Assembly (NCBI RefSeq): GCF_020880995.1
Contig: NZ_JAJISD010000001.1
Span: 930,001 to 994,000 of the forward strand
Direction of reading: 5' to 3'
From: Reyranella aquatilis
GTDB taxonomy: Bacteria > Pseudomonadota > Alphaproteobacteria > Reyranellales > Reyranellaceae
Length of the DNA: 64,000 nucleotides
Shown here: positions 45,549 to 55,291 of the stretch, one piece after another
Numbering within the stretch: position 1 is the stretch's first letter
How the letters are laid out: each line of letters starts with the position of its first letter
The notes under the pieces: model-generated
Database searches by the model: none
What the model saw: the letters and a program-made list of their open reading frames with translations, nothing else
What the model was told of the DNA's origin: nothing
Made by a program: the position numbers and the translations under genes

Positions 45549-46654
45549 GCGCTGCGCTCCTCGTCGAGGACCTGGTCAAGAAGTTCGGGACCGGCAAGGC
45601 GGCCGTCGACGGCGTCAGTTTCGACGTCCCGGCGGGCGAGATCGTGGTGCTGCTGGGGCCTTCGGGCTGCGGCAAGACCACGACGCTCCGCTGCGTCGCC
45701 GGCCTCGAACATCCGACCGTCGGCCGCATCTCGATCGGCGGTCGCGTCGTGTCCGAACCCCAGCGCGGCACGCTGGTGAGCCCGCGCGAGCGCGACATCG
45801 GCATGGTGTTCCAGTCCTATGCGGTTTGGCCGCACATGACGGTGCACCAGAACGTCGCCTATCCGCTGAAGTATCGCCGCAAGAACACCAGCGGCAGCGC
45901 CGACATCGACACCAAGGTCCGCGAGACGCTCGAGCTGGTCGGCCTCGGCGAATACGCCCAGCGGCCGGTGACGTCGCTGTCGGGCGGGCAGATGCAGCGC
46001 GTCGCGCTGGCGCGCAGCCTGGTCTACCGGCCGCAGCTGCTGCTGCTCGACGAGCCCCTGTCGAATCTCGATTCCAAGTTGCGCATCCGCCTGCGCGACG
46101 AGTTGCGCCGCATCCTGAAGATGACCGGCATGACAGGCCTCTACGTGACGCACGATCAGTCCGAGGCCGTGGTGCTGGGCGACCGGATCGGCGTCATGAA
46201 GGACGGCAAGCTGCTGCAGATGGCGCCGCCGGGCGAGATCTACAACAGGCCGGCTGATTCCTTCGTCGCCAACTTCACGGGCGCCGCGAACGTGCTCAAG
46301 GGCAAGGTGCTGGAGCGCAAGGGCGAGCAGGCCGTCATCGACCTGGGCGCCGCCGGCCGCATCGAAGCGTGGACGCCGCAGCCGCTCGTGGCGGGCGACA
46401 ATGCCCATGTGGCGCTGCGCGCCGAGAACATCCGCCTCGGCGAGCGTGGCCCGGCCAACAGCTTCACGGGAAGGGTGATCGAGCGGCGTTACCAGGGCAT
46501 GCAGACCATCTATGACGTCGAGTTCGGCGGACAGAGAGTCGAAGTGCTGGAACTCGGCACGGCGGCCCGTCACAACGACGGCGAGGTCGCCCTCACACTG
46601 CCGCCCGACAGCTGCTGGGCCTATCGCGACGAGGGTCAGGCCACGGTCGACTGA
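45545..46654 (+). CDS. ABC transporter ATP-binding protein (FbpC/PotA type)
   Basis: This 369-residue ATPase has Walker A GPSGCGKTT (38-46), Q-loop FQSYAVWPHMTVHQNV, signature LSGGQMQRVALARSL, Walker B LLLLDEPLSNLD and a C-terminal TOBE domain (about 285-365). The start is GTG at 45545, overlapping the binding-protein stop by four bases (GTGA). It completes the importer of 42727-46654. Its last 19 bases overlap the convergent SelA-like gene. Confidence 0.93.
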   Translation: MSAALLVEDLVKKFGTGKAAVDGVSFDVPAGEIVVLLGPSGCGKTTTLRCVAGLEHPTVGRISIGGRVVSEPQRGTLVSPRERDIGMVFQSYAVWPHMTVHQNVAYPLKYRRKNTSGSADIDTKVRETLELVGLGEYAQRPVTSLSGGQMQRVALARSLVYRPQLLLLDEPLSNLDSKLRIRLRDELRRILKMTGMTGLYVTHDQSEAVVLGDRIGVMKDGKLLQMAPPGEIYNRPADSFVANFTGAANVLKGKVLERKGEQAVIDLGAAGRIEAWTPQPLVAGDNAHVALRAENIRLGERGPANSFTGRVIERRYQGMQTIYDVEFGGQRVEVLELGTAARHNDGEVALTLPPDSCWAYRDEGQATVD

Positions 46655-47826
46655 AGCGTTTCACGAAGCGCCGCCGCCAGCGGCGCATCGTGCTCGGGCA
46701 GCAGGACCTGGGGATCGAGCGTGAGCACGCCCCGCGCGGCGTGCCGCTCCGACAGATGAACCGGCGGATTGCCCTTCTGCAGCGCGGCGCTGACGGCGAG
46801 CGCGTCGGCCACCGCGATTTCCAGAACCGGTACGCGGCCAGTCTGCGTGGCGGGCAGGAGCTTTACGTCGAAGCCGCTCAACGATGCCGCGATCGCTTCC
46901 AGCCGCGACTGCAATACCGCATTGGCAGCGGCGTCGTCGGCCTTCACGAAGCGCTCCAGCGCCACGAGCAGTCCGACGATCTCCTCCTTGCCGGCCTTGA
47001 AGCCGCGACCGATCCCATGATGCGGCACGCCGCGCAGATTGGCGCGATCGACCAGCCTGGGCGGCGTCCAGGTATCGGGCGCCACGTCCATGTCGAGCTG
47101 CTGCAGCAGGGCCGAGGCCACGAGATCGCGCCGGCCGGCGAGGATGCCCGACGCCTGCGGTCCGCCCAGCGCCTTACCTCCCGAGAAGGCGACCAGATCG
47201 ACGCCCATGTCGATGAAGCGCCGCAGGTTCTCCTTCGGTGGAAGCTGCGCCGCCGCATCGACGATCAGCGGAATGCCGTTGGCCCGGCAGGTCGCGATGG
47301 CGGCCGGCAGGTCGACGATGCTGCCGGCGTTGACCGAGAAGGCCATCGCCACGACCGACGGGGTGATCGCCGTTTCGATCTCCCAGGCCTCGAGGCCGCG
47401 CACGCCTGCGCCGGTGCCGCGATCATTGTGGCCGATGTCGACCAGTCGGGCGCCGGAGGCCGCGAGCGCATGGGCGTAGCCGGTTCGCTGGGTGCGCGGG
47501 ATCAGGATGTCGTGGGGAAACGCCCCGGCATGAGGAAGCGCCGCCATCTTCGCGATGTCCCAGCGCGCGATGGCAGCGGCCGCCGCGAGCGTGAGGGCTG
47601 CCGCCGCACCGGTCGTCACCAGCCCCGCCTCGGCGCCCGTCGCTTCTGCGATCCGCCGGCTGGCCGCATCCTGCAGTTCGCCGATGTCGACAGAGGCCCG
47701 CGACGCGGCGGCCATGGCCGCCACCACCTCGGGCGCCATCACCGCGCCGCCCAGCCGCGTCAGGGCGCCGGCCGCATTGATTCGCCGGCGCACACCGAGA
47801 AGTTCGTAGGGATCCGTCTCGTTCAT
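46636..47826 (-). CDS. SelA-like PLP-dependent enzyme (DgaE/ammonia-lyase-type)
   Basis: This 396-residue fold-type I PLP protein is of the SelA family. It begins NETDPYELLGVRRRINAAGA, the usual family start. Probable PLP residues are D190 (IPLIVDAAAQLPP) and K218 (VAFSGGKALGGPQASG). It is clearly shorter than true selenocysteine synthase and lacks its N-terminal tRNA domain; no selenium genes are near. Related proteins include D-glucosaminate-6-phosphate ammonia-lyase. It is the last gene of the ring-opening amidohydrolase operon (22-base gap) and may deaminate or cleave a downstream product. Confidence 0.85.
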   Translation of the reverse strand: MNETDPYELLGVRRRINAAGALTRLGGAVMAPEVVAAMAAASRASVDIGELQDAASRRIAEATGAEAGLVTTGAAAALTLAAAAAIARWDIAKMAALPHAGAFPHDILIPRTQRTGYAHALAASGARLVDIGHNDRGTGAGVRGLEAWEIETAITPSVVAMAFSVNAGSIVDLPAAIATCRANGIPLIVDAAAQLPPKENLRRFIDMGVDLVAFSGGKALGGPQASGILAGRRDLVASALLQQLDMDVAPDTWTPPRLVDRANLRGVPHHGIGRGFKAGKEEIVGLLVALERFVKADDAAANAVLQSRLEAIAASLSGFDVKLLPATQTGRVPVLEIAVADALAVSAALQKGNPPVHLSERHAARGVLTLDPQVLLPEHDAPLAAALRETLQSTVA

Positions 47827-47848
47827 GCGGCGAGCTTAGCCCAGCCGC

Positions 47849-48913
47849 TCAGACCCGCCCAATGATCGCGATAGGGCCGCCACCCGCAGGACCCTGGTGC
47901 TCGGCGCCGCCGGAGATATAGAGCATCGTGTCGCCGATCGTGCCGGCCAGCACGCCGCCCACGAGGGCGCGCGCATGGCGGGTCGAATGGATGTCGCTGT
48001 CGTCCAGCATCGTATGCCGCCGGCCGCGGATCTCGCCGGTCGGCGAGGCTTCGGCCTTGGCCAGCACCGCGACCGTCTCGCCACCCAGGTCCGCCAGCAC
48101 GCGCCGCGCGGCCTCGGCATCGATGGCGTCCTTCATGACATCGTGGCCGATCACGAGATCGCCCGCCCAGCCCTTCGCATTGCCCAACACCACGATCTCG
48201 TTGCGCAGCAGCTCGACACCCGCCGACGTGCTGGCAACACGCGAGAACAGGGACAAGTCCTTGCAGACCGCTTCTTCCGGCGCGTCCGCGATCTCACCGA
48301 GCGCCAGCGCCACGCCCAGCGCCGATGCGCCGCGCGACAGGGCCATCGAATGGTAGGTCTCGTCGGTGGCGGTCGCCGCGCCACGGCGGGCCGCTTCCTC
48401 GATCCGCTCCTTGGTCAGCAGCGGACACTTGATCTGGACGAAATGCACGTCAGAAGGCCCGGCGATGCCTGCGTCCCCCATGGCAAGCGTCACCGCCGCC
48501 GCCGTCTCCTCGATCTGCGCCGCCCGGCCGATCTCCTCGGGCTTGAAGGGCCGCGTCAGGCCGACGCCAATGGCGAGCCGAGGTCCCGCCGAAGCCGGTA
48601 ACGACACCTCTTCACGGCAGAAGATCAGCAGATGAGGCGACAGCCCGCCTTCGGTACCGCCCGACATCACGATGGCAACCCGCTTCTCGATTTCCGCCAG
48701 CGGGCAGCCCAGAGACTCCGCCAGCACCAGCTTCAGGGCCAGCGTGGCGTAGCCCCGGGTGAAATCGTTGACGCAGCCATTGCCCTCGGTCTTGCCGACG
48801 ATGGCGACGATGTTCCGGGCGTCGACATCGCCGGCCGCGATGGCGGCGGCGAGCGGCGCCGTGTCCTGCGGGCCGGCGGTCGGCAGGCGCAGCACTTTGG
48901 TCTGGCGGGTCAT
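47849..48913 (-). CDS. ring-opening amidohydrolase (cyanuric acid hydrolase/barbiturase family)
   Basis: This 354-residue AtzD/TrzD-family protein has the expected length. Three similar thirds supply Lys/Ser pairs: K41 ([17 protein letters not shown]) with S84 ([14 protein letters not shown]), K162 (VQIKCPLL) with S230 (RVASTSAG), and K286 (LAKAEAS) with S334 ([16 protein letters not shown]). The assignment of pairs is by pattern. Family members open cyanuric acid or barbituric acid rings. The start is ATG 48913, one base after the permease stop; an upstream in-frame ATG at 48943 lies inside the permease gene. It sits in an operon with a PotBCD-like importer. Confidence 0.92.
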   Translation of the reverse strand: MTRQTKVLRLPTAGPQDTAPLAAAIAAGDVDARNIVAIVGKTEGNGCVNDFTRGYATLALKLVLAESLGCPLAEIEKRVAIVMSGGTEGGLSPHLLIFCREEVSLPASAGPRLAIGVGLTRPFKPEEIGRAAQIEETAAAVTLAMGDAGIAGPSDVHFVQIKCPLLTKERIEEAARRGAATATDETYHSMALSRGASALGVALALGEIADAPEEAVCKDLSLFSRVASTSAGVELLRNEIVVLGNAKGWAGDLVIGHDVMKDAIDAEAARRVLADLGGETVAVLAKAEASPTGEIRGRRHTMLDDSDIHSTRHARALVGGVLAGTIGDTMLYISGGAEHQGPAGGGPIAIIGRV

Positions 48914-48914
48914 G

Positions 48915-49757
48915 TCAGGCGGCCTTTCCGGCGTCGCTGCCATGGCGCGTCCGACGCCGTCGCAGCCAAGTGACCGACAGGAGCGACAGCGCGATCACGA
49001 GCACGGACACGCCCGTGGTGACGGTGCCCAGCGCATAGAGGACCGGCGTCGTCACGTTGGTCGTCATGCCGTAGATCTCCAGCGGCAGCGTGTTGAAGGT
49101 GCCGGCCGTATAGAGGCTGCGCGCGAACTCGTCGTAGGAAAGCGTGAAGCCGAACAGGCCCACGCCGATCAGGCTGGGCAGCAGGATCGGCACGACGACA
49201 TGCCGGATGGTCTGCCAGGAGGTGGCGCCGAGGTCGCGCGCGGCTTCCTCATAGCGGCGGTCGAACCGGTTGAAGACGGCGAACATGATCAGGAGACCGA
49301 AAGGCAGCGTCCAGGTCAGATGGGCGCCGAACGCCGAGCTGTACCAGGCGGGATCCCATCCCAGAACGCGATAGAGCAGGCCGATGCCGAGGCTGATCAG
49401 GATCGACGGGACGATCAGGCTGGCGATGGCCAGATAGAAAAGGACAGCCGAGCCGCGGAAGCGCGAGCGGAAGGCGAGGCCCGCCGAAAAGGACGCGACG
49501 ACGGTCACCAGCATGACGGCGACGCCCAGGATCAGGGAGCGCTGCAGCGAGCCCGCGAAGTCGCCCACCATCTGCTTCTCGAACAGGTTCCTGAACCAGT
49601 GCAGCGACACGCCGTTCATCGGAAAGGTGAGCCCGCCCGACGGTCCCTGGAACGACAGGATCAGGATCGTCAACGTCGGCCCGTAGAGGAACAGCACGAA
49701 CAGGCAGAAGAGGGCGCCGAGGAGCCAGAAGGCGGGACCGCGCTTGCCGTGTTGCAC
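48915..49757 (-). CDS. polyamine-type ABC permease (PotC-like)
   Basis: This 280-residue permease has six membrane segments, with EAA-type loop [20 protein letters not shown] (about 165-185). The start is GTG at 49757, one base after the stop of the preceding permease gene. The C-terminus is short and basic ([10 protein letters not shown]). It pairs with the permease at 49759-50613. Substrate by context: the cyclic compound opened by the next gene's product. Confidence 0.9.
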   Translation of the reverse strand: MQHGKRGPAFWLLGALFCLFVLFLYGPTLTILILSFQGPSGGLTFPMNGVSLHWFRNLFEKQMVGDFAGSLQRSLILGVAVMLVTVVASFSAGLAFRSRFRGSAVLFYLAIASLIVPSILISLGIGLLYRVLGWDPAWYSSAFGAHLTWTLPFGLLIMFAVFNRFDRRYEEAARDLGATSWQTIRHVVVPILLPSLIGVGLFGFTLSYDEFARSLYTAGTFNTLPLEIYGMTTNVTTPVLYALGTVTTGVSVLVIALSLLSVTWLRRRRTRHGSDAGKAA

Positions 49758-49758
49758 G

Positions 49759-50613
49759 TCACAGCTCCTTGCGGATGTCGACCATGCGCATCATGGCCGC
49801 GACGATACCGAGCACCAGCAGCAGCAGCACGACCGCATTGGCCGCGGCGGCCGGATACTGCAGCAGCGACATGGCGTTCGCCATCATCAGCCCAACCGAG
49901 GCGCTCAGGCCGCCGCTCATCATGCGCACCGTCACGAAATCGCCCATGACGATGGTGACGACGAAGATCGAACCGATGGCGATGCCCGGCTTGCACAACG
50001 GCAGTATGACGTTGACCAGCGTCTGCCAGCCGGTCGCTCCGGCGTCGCGCGCCGCTTCGAGCAGGCTGCGGTCGATGCGCATCATCGAGTTGAAGATCGG
50101 CACCACCATGAACAGCGTGTAGAGGTGGACATAGGCCAGCACGACCGAGAAGTCGGAATAGAGCAGGAACTCCAGCGGCTGATCGATCAGGCCAAGATTC
50201 ATGAGCGTGGTGTTGGCCAAGCCGTGCCGGCCGAGGAACGGGATCCACGAAATCATGCGGATCACGTTGGAGGTCCAGAACGGGATGGTGCAGAGCAGGA
50301 ACAGCACGGTCTGCATCGTGGACGAGCGCACGTGGAAGGCCACGAAATAGGCGACCGTGAAGCCGATCAGCAGGGTGAGCGCCCAGGTGATGAGCGCGAA
50401 CTGGATGGTCTGCTTGTAGGTCCGCCAGGTGACCGGCGAGAGCAGCAGCTCCTCGTAGTTCTGCAGCAGGAAGGCCGGGATGATCTGGGTCGTGTTGTAG
50501 TCGAAGAAGCTCACCACCACGATCGTGAGGATCGGGACGATGAGGAACAGCAGGAACACCAGCGCGAGCGGCGCGACCTGCAGGTAGGTGACCCAGGACT
50601 TTACGCGGTTCAT
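49759..50613 (-). CDS. polyamine-type ABC permease (PotB-like)
   Basis: This 284-residue permease has six membrane segments. Features are VVSFFDYNTTQIIPAFLLQN, TIPFWTSNVIRMISWIPFLG (the typical PotB-like block), and EAA loop LEAARDAGATGWQTLVNVIL (about 190). The start at ATG 50613 is preferred; a TTG directly upstream is in frame. It is separated from the binding-protein gene by a 122-base gap with two inverted-repeat hairpins. Confidence 0.92.
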   Translation of the reverse strand: MNRVKSWVTYLQVAPLALVFLLFLIVPILTIVVVSFFDYNTTQIIPAFLLQNYEELLLSPVTWRTYKQTIQFALITWALTLLIGFTVAYFVAFHVRSSTMQTVLFLLCTIPFWTSNVIRMISWIPFLGRHGLANTTLMNLGLIDQPLEFLLYSDFSVVLAYVHLYTLFMVVPIFNSMMRIDRSLLEAARDAGATGWQTLVNVILPLCKPGIAIGSIFVVTIVMGDFVTVRMMSGGLSASVGLMMANAMSLLQYPAAAANAVVLLLLVLGIVAAMMRMVDIRKEL

Positions 50614-50624
50614 CAATTCATACC

Positions 50625-50714
50625 CCTCTCCCCCGCCAGGGGGAGAGGTTGGGTAAGGGGATTGCGCACTCGACTGGCCCCCTCACCTAGCCTCTCCCCC
50701 TGGCGGGGGAGAGG
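50625..50714. repeat. inverted pair of 24-base hairpin repeats (REP/BIME-like)
   Basis: Copy one (50625-50648) is CCTCTCCCCC-GCCA-GGGGGAGAGG. Copy two (50691-50714) is its exact reverse complement, CCTCTCCCCC-TGGC-GGGGGAGAGG. Each forms a ten-base stem with a four-base loop, and the two can also pair with one another over 24 bases. They lie between binding-protein and permease genes. The exactness and paired layout suggest a dispersed repeat; the likely effect is transcript attenuation or mRNA stabilisation. Confidence 0.8.
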
Positions 50715-50735
50715 AATATGAAGGTGGCCCAACGA

Positions 50736-52025
50736 TCAGGCGGCGATGAACTGATTCCACTTCTGGACCATGTAGCGGTCCTCATCCATCACCGCGTTCC
50801 AGCAGGCGACGGCGCCCATGCGGTCGTAGAACGAGCCGCCGTCGCGCACAGCACCGGCCTTCTCGACGATCTGGCCCTGCGGGTTCTTGATGTCGCCCTG
50901 GGCGGGCTTGCCTTCCATCCAGAAGCCCCACTCGTCGGCCGTCATGTTGGCCTTGGCCGTCTCCAGCACCGCCGAGTAGTAGCCCTGGCGATTGAGGAAG
51001 GCGCCGACCCAGCCGGACAGGTACCAGTTGATGTAGTCGTAGGCCGCATCGAGTTGCGCGCCCTGCAGGTGCTTGGCGAGCGCGAGGCCGCCGCCCCAGG
51101 CGCGATAGCCTTCCTTCAGGGGCTGGTAGGTGCAGGGCACGCCCTTGCCGCGCACCGCGGAAACCGCCGGCGACCACATGGACTGGATCACCACCTCGCC
51201 CGACGTCATCAGGTTCACCGATTCGTCGAAGGTCTTCCAGAAGGCACGGAACTGGCCATCCTTCTTGGTCTTGATCAGGAAATCGATGGTCTTGTCGATC
51301 TCCGCCTTGGTCATGTTGCCCTTGTCGCCGTACTTCACGATGCCGGCGGCCTCGCAGATCATCGCGGCATCCATGATGCCGATCGACGGGATGTTCAGGA
51401 TCGACGTCTTGCCCTTGAACTTCGGATCGAGGATGTCCTTCCACGAATCGATCTTGCGGCCGACCAGGTCGGGGCGGATGCCGAGCGTATCGGCGTTGTA
51501 GATCGTGGGAACGATGGTGAACCACTGGGTCTGGCCCTTGGCGAACTTGGTCGAGCCTGCGCCTTCGACGAAGCTCACGGTGCTGGGCGCCGTGCCCTGC
51601 GCGATGACGCTGTCGGCCTTCAGCTTGCCGGTGGTGAAGATCGGCACGATCTTGTCGAACAGCTTGATCTTCTTGACGTCCATCGCCTGCAGCGTGTTGG
51701 CGCCGAAGACCTTCTTGATCATCCAGTATTCGATGTCGCCGATGTCGAAGGAGTTGGGCTGCGTCACGACGCGCTGCACCACCGCGTCGGAATCGAGTGC
51801 CGTCATCTGGAGCGTGATACCGAGGTCGGCCTTGCACTTCTCCGCGATCTCGTTGATCGCCGACACGCCGGTACCGCACTGGCGCAGCACGATGTTCTTG
51901 TTGTTCTGTGCCCAGATCACCGGGAAGCCGGTGATCGCGCCGCTGCCCACCGCGGCGCCCGCAATGCCGGCCGCGCCCTTCAGCATCCTGCGACGGCCGA
52001 TGCCGTCGTTCGATTTCCGAGCCAT
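50736..52025 (-). CDS. ABC substrate-binding protein (PotD/family 1 type)
   Basis: This 429-residue protein has a Tat-like signal (RRRMLKGAAGIAGAAVGSGA) with cleavage near VIWAQNN. Later segments are FVEGAGSTKFAKGQTQWFTI, VVIQSMWSPAVSAVRGKG and YDYINWYLSGWVGAFLNRQG, as in PotD-like proteins. The start at ATG 52025 has AAGGAGG eight bases upstream; a longer TTG start is rejected. It is co-transcribed downstream of the ATPase (43-base gap) and upstream of the two permeases. It binds the operon's substrate, presumably nitrogenous and cyclic, in the periplasm. Confidence 0.92.
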   Translation of the reverse strand: MARKSNDGIGRRRMLKGAAGIAGAAVGSGAITGFPVIWAQNNKNIVLRQCGTGVSAINEIAEKCKADLGITLQMTALDSDAVVQRVVTQPNSFDIGDIEYWMIKKVFGANTLQAMDVKKIKLFDKIVPIFTTGKLKADSVIAQGTAPSTVSFVEGAGSTKFAKGQTQWFTIVPTIYNADTLGIRPDLVGRKIDSWKDILDPKFKGKTSILNIPSIGIMDAAMICEAAGIVKYGDKGNMTKAEIDKTIDFLIKTKKDGQFRAFWKTFDESVNLMTSGEVVIQSMWSPAVSAVRGKGVPCTYQPLKEGYRAWGGGLALAKHLQGAQLDAAYDYINWYLSGWVGAFLNRQGYYSAVLETAKANMTADEWGFWMEGKPAQGDIKNPQGQIVEKAGAVRDGGSFYDRMGAVACWNAVMDEDRYMVQKWNQFIAA

Positions 52026-52068
52026 GTCGTCTTCCTCCTTCAACAGCGACGGCGCGGGGCCGCCTCCC

Positions 52069-53091
52069 TCACCGTCCGAGGACGTGCACGTCCTCGGGCT
52101 TCCACGACAGAATCACGGGCTCGCCCGGCCGCACCGGCGACGCATCGAAGCGTGCCTCCGTCAGCGTCGCGGACAGCGTCTCGAGGCCAGTGACGTCGAT
52201 GCCGACCTGCACTGTCGAGCCGAGATATTCGACCGAGCGGGTGACGCCGTGCAGCGACGTGACGCCGGCCTCTCCCGAAGTTCCTGCCTGCACGGACATG
52301 CGGTCGGCGCGGATAGCGACGAACGGCCCCTCGCCCGTGCCAGCGCGCGCGACCGCGGCCGGCAGCACGTTATGCCCGCCGATGAACTTGGCGACGAAGG
52401 CCGAGGCCGGCTTGTTGAAGACCTCGCGTGGCGGCGCCGCCTGCTCGATCCTGCCGCCGTTCATCACCACGACGAGATCGGCCAGCGCCATCGCCTCGTC
52501 CTGACTGTGCGTGACGTGGATGAAACTGATGCCCAGCCGGGTCTGCAGGCTTTTCAGTTCCTCGCGCATCCTGATGCGCAGGAAGGGATCGAGGGCCGAC
52601 AGCGGCTCGTCGAGAAGCAGGACCTGCGGATCAGTGATCAGCGCCCGTGCTAGGGCCACACGCTGCTGCTGGCCGCCCGACAACTGGGCCGGCAGGCGGC
52701 CGGCATAGGCGTCCATGTGCACGCGCTTCAGCATGTCGACGGCCCGGGCGCGGCGCGTGTCCTTGTCCATGCCGCGCATCTTCAGACTGAACGCGACGTT
52801 GTCGGTGCAGTCGAGATGCGGAAACAACGCGTAGCTCTGGAACATCATCGCCGTGCCGCGCGCGGCCGGGGGCAAGCCGGTGATGTTCTCGCTGCCGAGG
52901 ATGATGTCGCCCTCGCTTGCCTCTTCGTGCCCCGCGATCATGCGGAGTGTCGTGGTCTTGCCGCAGCCACTGGGTCCCAGGAGGCAGCAATAGGAACCGG
53001 CGGGGATGCGCAGGCCAATCGAATCGACCGCCACCGTCTCGCCGTAGCGCTTGGTCAGGGAAACCAGTTCGATGTCCGGCTGCTTCGCCAT
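52069..53091 (-). CDS. polyamine-type ABC ATP-binding protein (PotA-like)
   Basis: This 340-residue ATPase has Walker A GPSGCGKTT (39-47), Q-loop FQSYALFPHLDCTDNV, signature LSGGQQQRVALARAL, Walker B VLLLDEPLSALD and the TOBE_2 domain in the C-terminal third. The start at ATG 53091 (MAKQPDIELVSLTKRYGE) is the last that gives the family N-terminus; upstream codons are in the divergent intergenic region. It is the first gene of the six-gene leftward operon and divergent from hyuA. Confidence 0.93.
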   Translation of the reverse strand: MAKQPDIELVSLTKRYGETVAVDSIGLRIPAGSYCCLLGPSGCGKTTTLRMIAGHEEASEGDIILGSENITGLPPAARGTAMMFQSYALFPHLDCTDNVAFSLKMRGMDKDTRRARAVDMLKRVHMDAYAGRLPAQLSGGQQQRVALARALITDPQVLLLDEPLSALDPFLRIRMREELKSLQTRLGISFIHVTHSQDEAMALADLVVVMNGGRIEQAAPPREVFNKPASAFVAKFIGGHNVLPAAVARAGTGEGPFVAIRADRMSVQAGTSGEAGVTSLHGVTRSVEYLGSTVQVGIDVTGLETLSATLTEARFDASPVRPGEPVILSWKPEDVHVLGR

Positions 53092-53142
53092 GCTGCGGGC
53101 GAAGCAAGGCGCATGCCAGCAGTGTAAAATCCCTGGGGACGG

Positions 53143-53171
53143 AGCCGCGGCACCGCGAGATTGGCGCGGCT
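53143..53171. promoter_or_regulatory. seven-base dyad in the divergent importer/hyuA control region
   Basis: AGCCGCG (53143-53149) and CGCGGCT (53165-53171) are an exact inverted pair, 15 bases apart, inside the 121-base region between two divergent operons. It may be an operator shared by both, but arms this short and GC-rich could occur by chance here. Confidence 0.25.
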
Positions 53172-53212
53172 CTTGCTCCCTTCTGGCGAACGCTAGGTGG
53201 AGGGAGGCTGTG

Positions 53213-55291
53213 ATGCGGTTGATCGGCGTGGACGTGGGCGGCACCTTCACGGACCTCGTCTATGCCGATACCGAGGCGGGCCGCACTTGCGTGCACAAGA
53301 TTTCGACCACGCCTGACGATCCCTCCCGCGGCGTGGTGCAGGGCCTGATGGCGCTGTGCGAAAAGTACTCGATCCCCCGCGAGACGATCGACACGGTGTT
53401 CCACGGTACGACGATCGCGACGAATGCGATCCTGGAGCACGACGGCGCCGTGACCGGGATGATCACAACCGGCGGCTATCGGGACATCCTTCACATCGGC
53501 CGCCACCAGCGGCCGCAGCACTACTCCATCATGCAGGACATCCCCTGGCAGGACCGGCCGCTGGTGAAACGGCGGCATCGCAAGACGGTGAAGGAGCGGC
53601 TGGTGCCGCCGCGCGGCGAGGTGCTGGAACCGCTCGACGAGGAAGGCGTCCGCCGAGCCGTGCGCGAACTGAAGGACGCCGGAGTCCAGGCCATCGCCAT
53701 CTGCTTCCTCTTCTCCTACCTCGACGCCAGCCATGAGGCGCGCGCACTGGAGATCGTGCGCGAGGAGTACCCGGAGTGCTTCGCCACCACCTCCTCGTCG
53801 GTGTCGCCGCAGTTCCGTGAGTTCGAGCGGTTCACGACGACGGCGATGAATGCCTTCGTGGGACCGAAGGTGCGCAACTACGTGACCCGACTGGAGTCCG
53901 AGATCGAGGCGTCGGGCTTCAAGGCCGACCTTCGCATCATGGCGTCCAACGGCGGCGTCGCCACGCCCGCGATGGTTGCCGAGCGCCCGGTGCTCACGCT
54001 CCTGTCGGGGCCCGCTGCCGGGGTGATCGGCGGCGATTGGGCCGGCGCGCTCTCGGAGAAGCGCAACCACATCACCTTCGACGTCGGAGGCACTTCGGCC
54101 GATATCGGCATCGTCACCGAGGGCGGCTTCGGCGAGGCCACGGCGCGCGACACCTGGATCGCGGGCTTCCCCGTGCTCGTCCCGATGATCGACGTGCACA
54201 CGATCGGCGCCGGCGGCGGCTCGATCGCCTATGTGGACCAGGCAGGCGCCTTCAAGGTCGGCCCCCGCTCGGCAGGCGCCGTGCCCGGCCCCGCCGCCTA
54301 TGGCCGCGGTGGCACGCGCGCCACGGTGACCGATGCCAACGTCGTGCTGGGCCGCCTCGACGGAGGCAATTTCCTGGGCGGCGGCATGTCGCTCGACGGG
54401 GTCGCGGCCCGCCGCGTCATCGGCGAACTGGCCCGCGACCTCGGCCTCTCCGATCGCGAAGCCGCCGAAGGCGTGATCACTCTCATCAATGCCAACATGG
54501 CCAACGCCATCCGCTCCCGCACCGTTCAGAAGGGGATCGATCCGCGCAACTATGCGCTGGTGGCATTCGGCGGCGCGGGCCCGCTGCACGGTGCCGAGGT
54601 CGCCGACATGCTGGGCGTGACCGAAGTGATCGTGCCGCCCCATCCCGGCATCACCTCCGCGGTCGGCCTCCTGATCAGCGACCTGCGCTACGACGCCATC
54701 CGTACCTCGTTCCAGATCTCGGGAGCCGCCGACCTCGACCGGATAAACGCCGACTTCACCGCCATGGCGACGGAATTGGCTGGCCGCTTCACCGCCGATG
54801 GAATCGACCTCGCCAAGGTGACGTTCGAGCGGCGCGGCGATCTGCGTTACGTGGGACAGGGCTATGAGCTGCGCGTGCCGTTCCCTGGCGGCACGCTCGA
54901 TGAAGCCGCCCTTGCCCGGGCGTTCGAGGCCTTCCACGAGGTGCACAGGCGCGAATACGGGCACCACTTCGCCGACTCCGCGATCGAGATCGTCAATCTA
55001 CGGCTGGTGGGCGCCGCCAGCGCCGCCACCATCGCCAAGCCGGTGCCCGACGGCGTGCGTTCGCTCGCGGCGGCGACGGTGCGATCCGGCAGCGGCACCT
55101 TCCGCGTCGACGGCAAGCTCGCCGACTATCCGACCACCTTCTATCGCCGCGACCTTCTGCCGGTCGGCGAGCGTATCCCCGGCCCGGCCATCGTCCTGCA
55201 GATGGACACGACCACCGTGGTGCCGCCGCACTTCAGCTTCGAGGCCGACAGCGCCGGCAATCTGATGATCCGCAAGGAGGCCAAGCAATGA
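53213..55291 (+). CDS. hyuA: hydantoinase/oxoprolinase subunit A (HyuA)
   Basis: This 692-residue protein has an ASKHA-like N-terminus, MRLIGVDVGGTFTDLVYAD, a phosphate loop, VFHGTTIATNAILE, and the Hydantoinase_A domain with HITFDVGGTSADIGIVTEGG, GAGGGSIAYVD and ALVAFGGAGPLHG. The domain pair is Hydant_A_N plus Hydantoinase_A, usual length. RBS GGAGGGAGG precedes ATG 53213. HyuA/HyuB carry out ATP-dependent hydrolysis of cyclic amides (5-oxoproline, N-methylhydantoin) or acetone/acetophenone carboxylation. The stop overlaps hyuB (ATGA). It is divergent from the importer with a 121-base gap. Confidence 0.92.
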   Translation: MRLIGVDVGGTFTDLVYADTEAGRTCVHKISTTPDDPSRGVVQGLMALCEKYSIPRETIDTVFHGTTIATNAILEHDGAVTGMITTGGYRDILHIGRHQRPQHYSIMQDIPWQDRPLVKRRHRKTVKERLVPPRGEVLEPLDEEGVRRAVRELKDAGVQAIAICFLFSYLDASHEARALEIVREEYPECFATTSSSVSPQFREFERFTTTAMNAFVGPKVRNYVTRLESEIEASGFKADLRIMASNGGVATPAMVAERPVLTLLSGPAAGVIGGDWAGALSEKRNHITFDVGGTSADIGIVTEGGFGEATARDTWIAGFPVLVPMIDVHTIGAGGGSIAYVDQAGAFKVGPRSAGAVPGPAAYGRGGTRATVTDANVVLGRLDGGNFLGGGMSLDGVAARRVIGELARDLGLSDREAAEGVITLINANMANAIRSRTVQKGIDPRNYALVAFGGAGPLHGAEVADMLGVTEVIVPPHPGITSAVGLLISDLRYDAIRTSFQISGAADLDRINADFTAMATELAGRFTADGIDLAKVTFERRGDLRYVGQGYELRVPFPGGTLDEAALARAFEAFHEVHRREYGHHFADSAIEIVNLRLVGAASAATIAKPVPDGVRSLAAATVRSGSGTFRVDGKLADYPTTFYRRDLLPVGERIPGPAIVLQMDTTTVVPPHFSFEADSAGNLMIRKEAKQ

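Noticed and set aside
46636..47826. True selenocysteine synthase SelA
   Set aside because: The protein is too short, lacks the N-terminal tRNA-binding domain, and no selB, selD or tRNA-Sec is near.
52631..54967. 778-codon open frame antisense to hyuA and into the ATPase gene
   Set aside because: It spans two genes on different strands with Ala/Arg/Gly-rich composition typical of shadow frames.
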